From contig NZ_JAAWWP010000004.1 of the NCBI RefSeq assembly GCF_012273655.1, positions 372,001 through 436,000 on the forward strand: 64,000 nt of DNA, in the 5' to 3' direction. Both the position numbers and the translations under genes were made by a program. A model generated the notes under the pieces. The model was not told the DNA's origin. It did no database searches and saw nothing but the letters and a program-made list of their open reading frames with translations. The stretch comes from Streptomyces physcomitrii. GTDB lineage: Bacteria; Actinomycetota; Actinomycetes; Streptomycetales; Streptomycetaceae. This document shows positions 61,475 to 64,000 of the stretch, in pieces. The stretch's first letter is position 1; the number at the start of each line of letters is the position of its first letter.

Positions 61475-63499
61475 ATGAACGCATCGGCCGGCGCGAGTCC
61501 GTACTCGACAGGTGGGGGTGGGACTGTGTTCGAGCACCACTTCGGGGCCGTCCTACTCTCGTACCTTCTCACCGGCGCCCCAGTCCCCGGCTTGGGCGAC
61601 CATGTCACGCCGGTCGAAGTCCGGTTTCAGGCCCGTGCTGTCGCTGCGGTGGACGACTACTTGGTCACCGGACTCACCGACAGGGGCACCCCCCATCGCA
61701 TGTCGATTGCCGTGCGGCGGCGCCCGAAGCTCACTCCGGGGGACTTACTCTCGGTCGAGTTGATGAAGTCGTTTCTGCTTACCCTGCAGCAACGCTGGGC
61801 ACTTCTAGCTGCAGGGCGGTGGCAGCTGGCCCTAGCAGTGGCCGCTCCTTATCCGCGGGCAGCATCGCTACAGGCTCTGACGACCGCTGCTGTCGCCGCC
61901 GGGAGCCCCAGTGTGTTCCATAGCCGCGTGGCCGAGCCGGGGCGACTGAACAAGTCAGATCGCGACACTCTTGCGAATCTCAAGGGGCTGGTTGCGGCGG
62001 CCGTGAGCTCTGGCGGCCCTGATGCAGGGTGCACGCCTGACACTCTTACCTGGCGGCTTCTGGCCCATCTGTCAGTGCTGGACCTTCGCTTGGAGGGAGT
62101 TCGCCCTCTGGACCGTACGGCAGCCGTGGAGCGTCTTCTGCCGATGGCCACCCGGGTGGAAGCAGCTGACGGCGATGCCCTCTTCTCGCGGCTGAGGGAG
62201 TTTGCGAGCGACTGCGCGCCCGCTGGTGCGACCGTGACCCGTGAGTCCCTACTACGAGCTCTGCGTGGCCTGTCATTTGTTCCCGACAAGGCAACGCCCC
62301 CTCCGCCCAAGCCGCCGCGCCCCCGCCGCGGGCGGGCCGCAGGTCGGAGTCTTCCCCATCCTCTGTGGTCGCGTCCGAATCGTTTGCGGCCAGGGGCCTG
62401 TCAACCCCGGCTTCACGGCGACACACTGCTGGTCGTGGACGGCCACACCCTCCACGCTTTCGATGCCACCTCGGGCGAACCTTTGTGGGGGCCGAAGCCG
62501 ATGGGGCACAACAACCAGCCGCCCGTGGACGGCACCACCGTCTTCACTTCAGGGATGGGGAACACTCTCCGCCCCCGGAACATCCGCTCCGGAACGGAGA
62601 CCGGCCCCCGTGTGAACCGCTGCGCCGCGGCACAGGCTGTGTGCGATCGCGGCACGCTCTATGTGCCGGATCTGCAGGGCTCCCTGCACGCGTACGACAC
62701 GGACTCGGGGCGACATTTGTGGAATTGGCGTCCTGAGCCGACAGCACCGGGCTTCCTCGAAGCCCCTTGCGTCGTTGATGACAGCGTGTTCGTTGCCTGG
62801 ACCGAATCCGGTTCGTCCCAACCCTGGGCACTTCAGGCCCTCCATGCCGACACGGGTTACCCACGCTGGCCCGAGCCTCTCCGCCTGCCCTCTCCGGAGC
62901 ACTGGATGGTCTCCGACGACAAACTCTTCGCGATAACCTCCGGAGTCGGCACAGGGGCGCCTTGGTTGGCCATGCACGACGTGTACAGCGGGACCTTGCT
63001 ATGGCAGAAACAACTGAGCGACCGAGTCGTCGGCAAGCCGATGGCGTCCGAGAAGTCACTCCATTTAGCCCACTCTGATGGCCACGTCTCGTCATTTGAT
63101 GCGCTTACCGGTGAGAATCGATGGACAGTCAAGGTTGCTAAGTCTCTCCGCACCCACCCCGTAGCGACGGGTGAGCAGGTGCTGATCACGTCTTGGGATC
63201 CCGGCCGACTCTTCGCCTTGGACAACACCCAGGGGACGATCGCGTGGCAGGGCAGGCCGCGGCGAGCAGCCTCGCTTATGACCCCCGCGTACCTCACGGA
63301 CAGCTCAGCTTGGGCGGTGAGCCGAGCAGGGGTGCTCCAGGGTTGGAGTCTTGACACCCGGCGACGTCTCCCAGGTGAGTGTGAGGACTTGCCCTGGAAT
63401 CCTGCCGATCAGGGAATTCCCCAGGTATGGGACGGTGTCCTGTACGTCGTCACCGGAAACGGCAACCTTCAAGCGATCCGCCTCGATGACACCGTATGA
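61475..63499 (+). CDS. possible nuclease-like domain plus PQQ/WD-type beta-propeller protein
   Basis: A 674-residue protein. Residues 13-110 hold GGGGTVFEHHFGAVLL, VDDYLVTG (Asp60-Asp61) and MSIAVRRRPKL. From memory this start recurs in large Streptomyces proteins with NTPase, protease or repeat domains, and the E...DD...(x)VR order could be a variant PD-(D/E)xK nuclease fold. A helical region (about 95-265) and a Pro-rich linker (PPPPKPPRPRRGR, about 275-287) follow. Residues about 312-674 are eight or nine propeller blades of the form LHAFDATSGEPLW, LHAYDTDSGRHLW, LFALDNTQGTIAW. No signal peptide. The ATG has GGAA upstream; a GTG at 61328 is possible. Codon use is less GC-biased than the core genes, suggesting transfer. 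Role unproven; a conflict-system effector is inference. Confidence 0.7.
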   Translation: MNASAGASPYSTGGGGTVFEHHFGAVLLSYLLTGAPVPGLGDHVTPVEVRFQARAVAAVDDYLVTGLTDRGTPHRMSIAVRRRPKLTPGDLLSVELMKSFLLTLQQRWALLAAGRWQLALAVAAPYPRAASLQALTTAAVAAGSPSVFHSRVAEPGRLNKSDRDTLANLKGLVAAAVSSGGPDAGCTPDTLTWRLLAHLSVLDLRLEGVRPLDRTAAVERLLPMATRVEAADGDALFSRLREFASDCAPAGATVTRESLLRALRGLSFVPDKATPPPPKPPRPRRGRAAGRSLPHPLWSRPNRLRPGACQPRLHGDTLLVVDGHTLHAFDATSGEPLWGPKPMGHNNQPPVDGTTVFTSGMGNTLRPRNIRSGTETGPRVNRCAAAQAVCDRGTLYVPDLQGSLHAYDTDSGRHLWNWRPEPTAPGFLEAPCVVDDSVFVAWTESGSSQPWALQALHADTGYPRWPEPLRLPSPEHWMVSDDKLFAITSGVGTGAPWLAMHDVYSGTLLWQKQLSDRVVGKPMASEKSLHLAHSDGHVSSFDALTGENRWTVKVAKSLRTHPVATGEQVLITSWDPGRLFALDNTQGTIAWQGRPRRAASLMTPAYLTDSSAWAVSRAGVLQGWSLDTRRRLPGECEDLPWNPADQGIPQVWDGVLYVVTGNGNLQAIRLDDTV

Positions 63500-63541
63500 C
63501 CACGGCGGTCCCCGAAGCCTGCGGCACATGTCTCGCACCGG

Positions 63542-63847
63542 CTATTCCGCCTCGCGGACGCCCCTTCTGATCTCGATGGCAAGAGCGCCGAGCGCTTCCT
63601 TCTCCAAGCCGTAGATGGAGCGAATGTTGACCAATTGTTCGTCGCGAGTCGCGCTGGGGTTGACGTTGGCAGGCCCTTCGCCGTCCAGGAGTGCCTCGAA
63701 GGACCCGTACTCGGTGACCCGCAGGACGCGGACGTCGCACATCTCGTCGCTGCCCTTGATGCGGAAGCGGATGGTGTCGCCTGCGGCGAGGTCTTCGAGA
63801 TGCGGGTACTTCACTCGCACCTCGATGGTCTTGGTGCCCGCGGCCAC
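63542..63847 (-). CDS. ASCH-domain protein, 5' part without a usual start codon
   Basis: The C-terminal 101 residues (AGTKTIEVRVKYPHL, GDTIRFRIKGSDE, VLRVTEYGSFEALL, NPSATRDEQLVNIRSIYG, ALGALAIEI) are a clear ASCH domain, a small beta-barrel fold that binds RNA or cleaves it in some members. The GTG used here is too late: the same frame continues upstream through LLGLLDRELNLYRKYFDLV, which looks like the true N-terminus, to at least 63960 without ATG, GTG or TTG. A GTGA overlap start at about 63954 is in another frame and hits a stop after 12 codons. Either a frameshift or a rare start codon is involved. It converges on the propeller gene. Confidence 0.65.
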   Translation of the reverse strand: MAAGTKTIEVRVKYPHLEDLAAGDTIRFRIKGSDEMCDVRVLRVTEYGSFEALLDGEGPANVNPSATRDEQLVNIRSIYGLEKEALGALAIEIRRGVREAE

Positions 63848-63950
63848 GAGGTCGAAGTACTTGCGGTAGAGGTTGAGTTCGCGGTCGAGAAGGCCCAGAA
63901 GGCGATCGGCCGGCGCTACCGGCTGGCCGCGCGAACGAGGGGCACGCGCG

Positions 63951-64000
63951 TCACTCGGCCTCGAACAGGTCGGGCCGCCACTCCTGGATCTCCGTGTCGA
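63951..64000 (-). CDS. C-terminal end of a gene running off the right edge
   Basis: Only the last residues, D-T-E-I-Q-E-W-R-P-D-L-F-E-A-E, and a TGA are within the window. The TGA is part of a GTGA, a common Streptomyces stop/start overlap, supporting a real gene coupled to the ASCH gene. Its function cannot be judged. Confidence 0.35.
   Translation of the reverse strand, partial: DTEIQEWRPDLFEAE

Overview
The window is high-GC actinobacterial chromosome, almost certainly Streptomyces. The evidence is the strong G/C preference at third codon positions, the actinobacterial bc1-aa3 respiratory genes including the four-subunit-type ctaF, a GlnR box before glnA, a SAM-IV riboswitch, a melC tyrosinase pair, WhiJ/DUF397-type regulators, NsdA-like and PspA/PspAA proteins, and frequent leaderless-looking starts. 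The gene order trpD-qcrBAC-ctaE / ctaFDC / adenosine-kinase-like / erpA-like / cobUTS / pepA / lpd-sucB / aceE / lipB-lipA / glnA follows the core order I recall from Streptomyces coelicolor and, in part, Mycobacterium tuberculosis. No rRNA, tRNA, CRISPR array or insertion sequence was seen.

Layout. 1-5 kb: a cut NYN-type gene, a small zinc-ribbon protein, a rhomboid protease, a stand-alone Lrp/AsnC ligand domain, a SufS-like class V aminotransferase behind a SAM-IV riboswitch and a six-codon leader ORF, and trpD. 5-14.5 kb: the respiratory supercomplex genes in two leftward operons, ctaE-qcrC-qcrA-qcrB and ctaC-ctaD-ctaF, with a pseudo-receiver protein and an L,D-transpeptidase lipoprotein between them. 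14.8-21.3 kb: a cysteine desulfurase fused to a TusA-like domain, an adenosine/sugar kinase, a membrane-anchored secreted protein, an A-type Fe-S carrier and nadA. The sulfur, Fe-S and NAD functions around here fit the supply of clusters to the Rieske protein and NadA.

21.3-26.7 kb is an accessory island. Two divergent five-gene cassettes with the same gene order lie in mirror image: small CPT protein, DUF6879 protein, XRE/DUF5753 regulator, DUF397 protein, and an unrecognised 160-180 residue protein. They face away from a 307-bp axis that holds what looks like a relic of an RND efflux gene. The proteins are only moderately similar between cassettes, so this is not a recent duplication.

26.6-44 kb: a NarL-type two-component pair, a DUF4291 protein, pspA-pspAA, a DUF3043 membrane protein, two methyltransferases, cobalamin nucleotide-loop genes (cobU fusion, cobT, cobS with a long disordered N-terminus), pepA, lpdA and sucB. 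44-61 kb: a GntR regulator directly before aceE, whose promoter carries a perfect palindrome; DUF1059 and DUF4240 proteins; melC1-melC2; an NAD-dependent epimerase; an FAD oxidoreductase; an NsdA-like regulator; lipB-lipA; small membrane proteins; and glnA. lpdA, sucB, aceE, lipB and lipA together supply 2-oxoacid dehydrogenase complexes and their lipoyl cofactor.

After glnA the character changes. A 369-bp stretch dense in dyads leads into a 674-residue protein that pairs a possible nuclease-like N-terminal domain with a PQQ/WD-type beta-propeller. It is followed by an ASCH-domain gene that lacks a usual start codon. This end looks like laterally acquired DNA and, with the mirrored cassettes, is the best place to look for an undescribed system.
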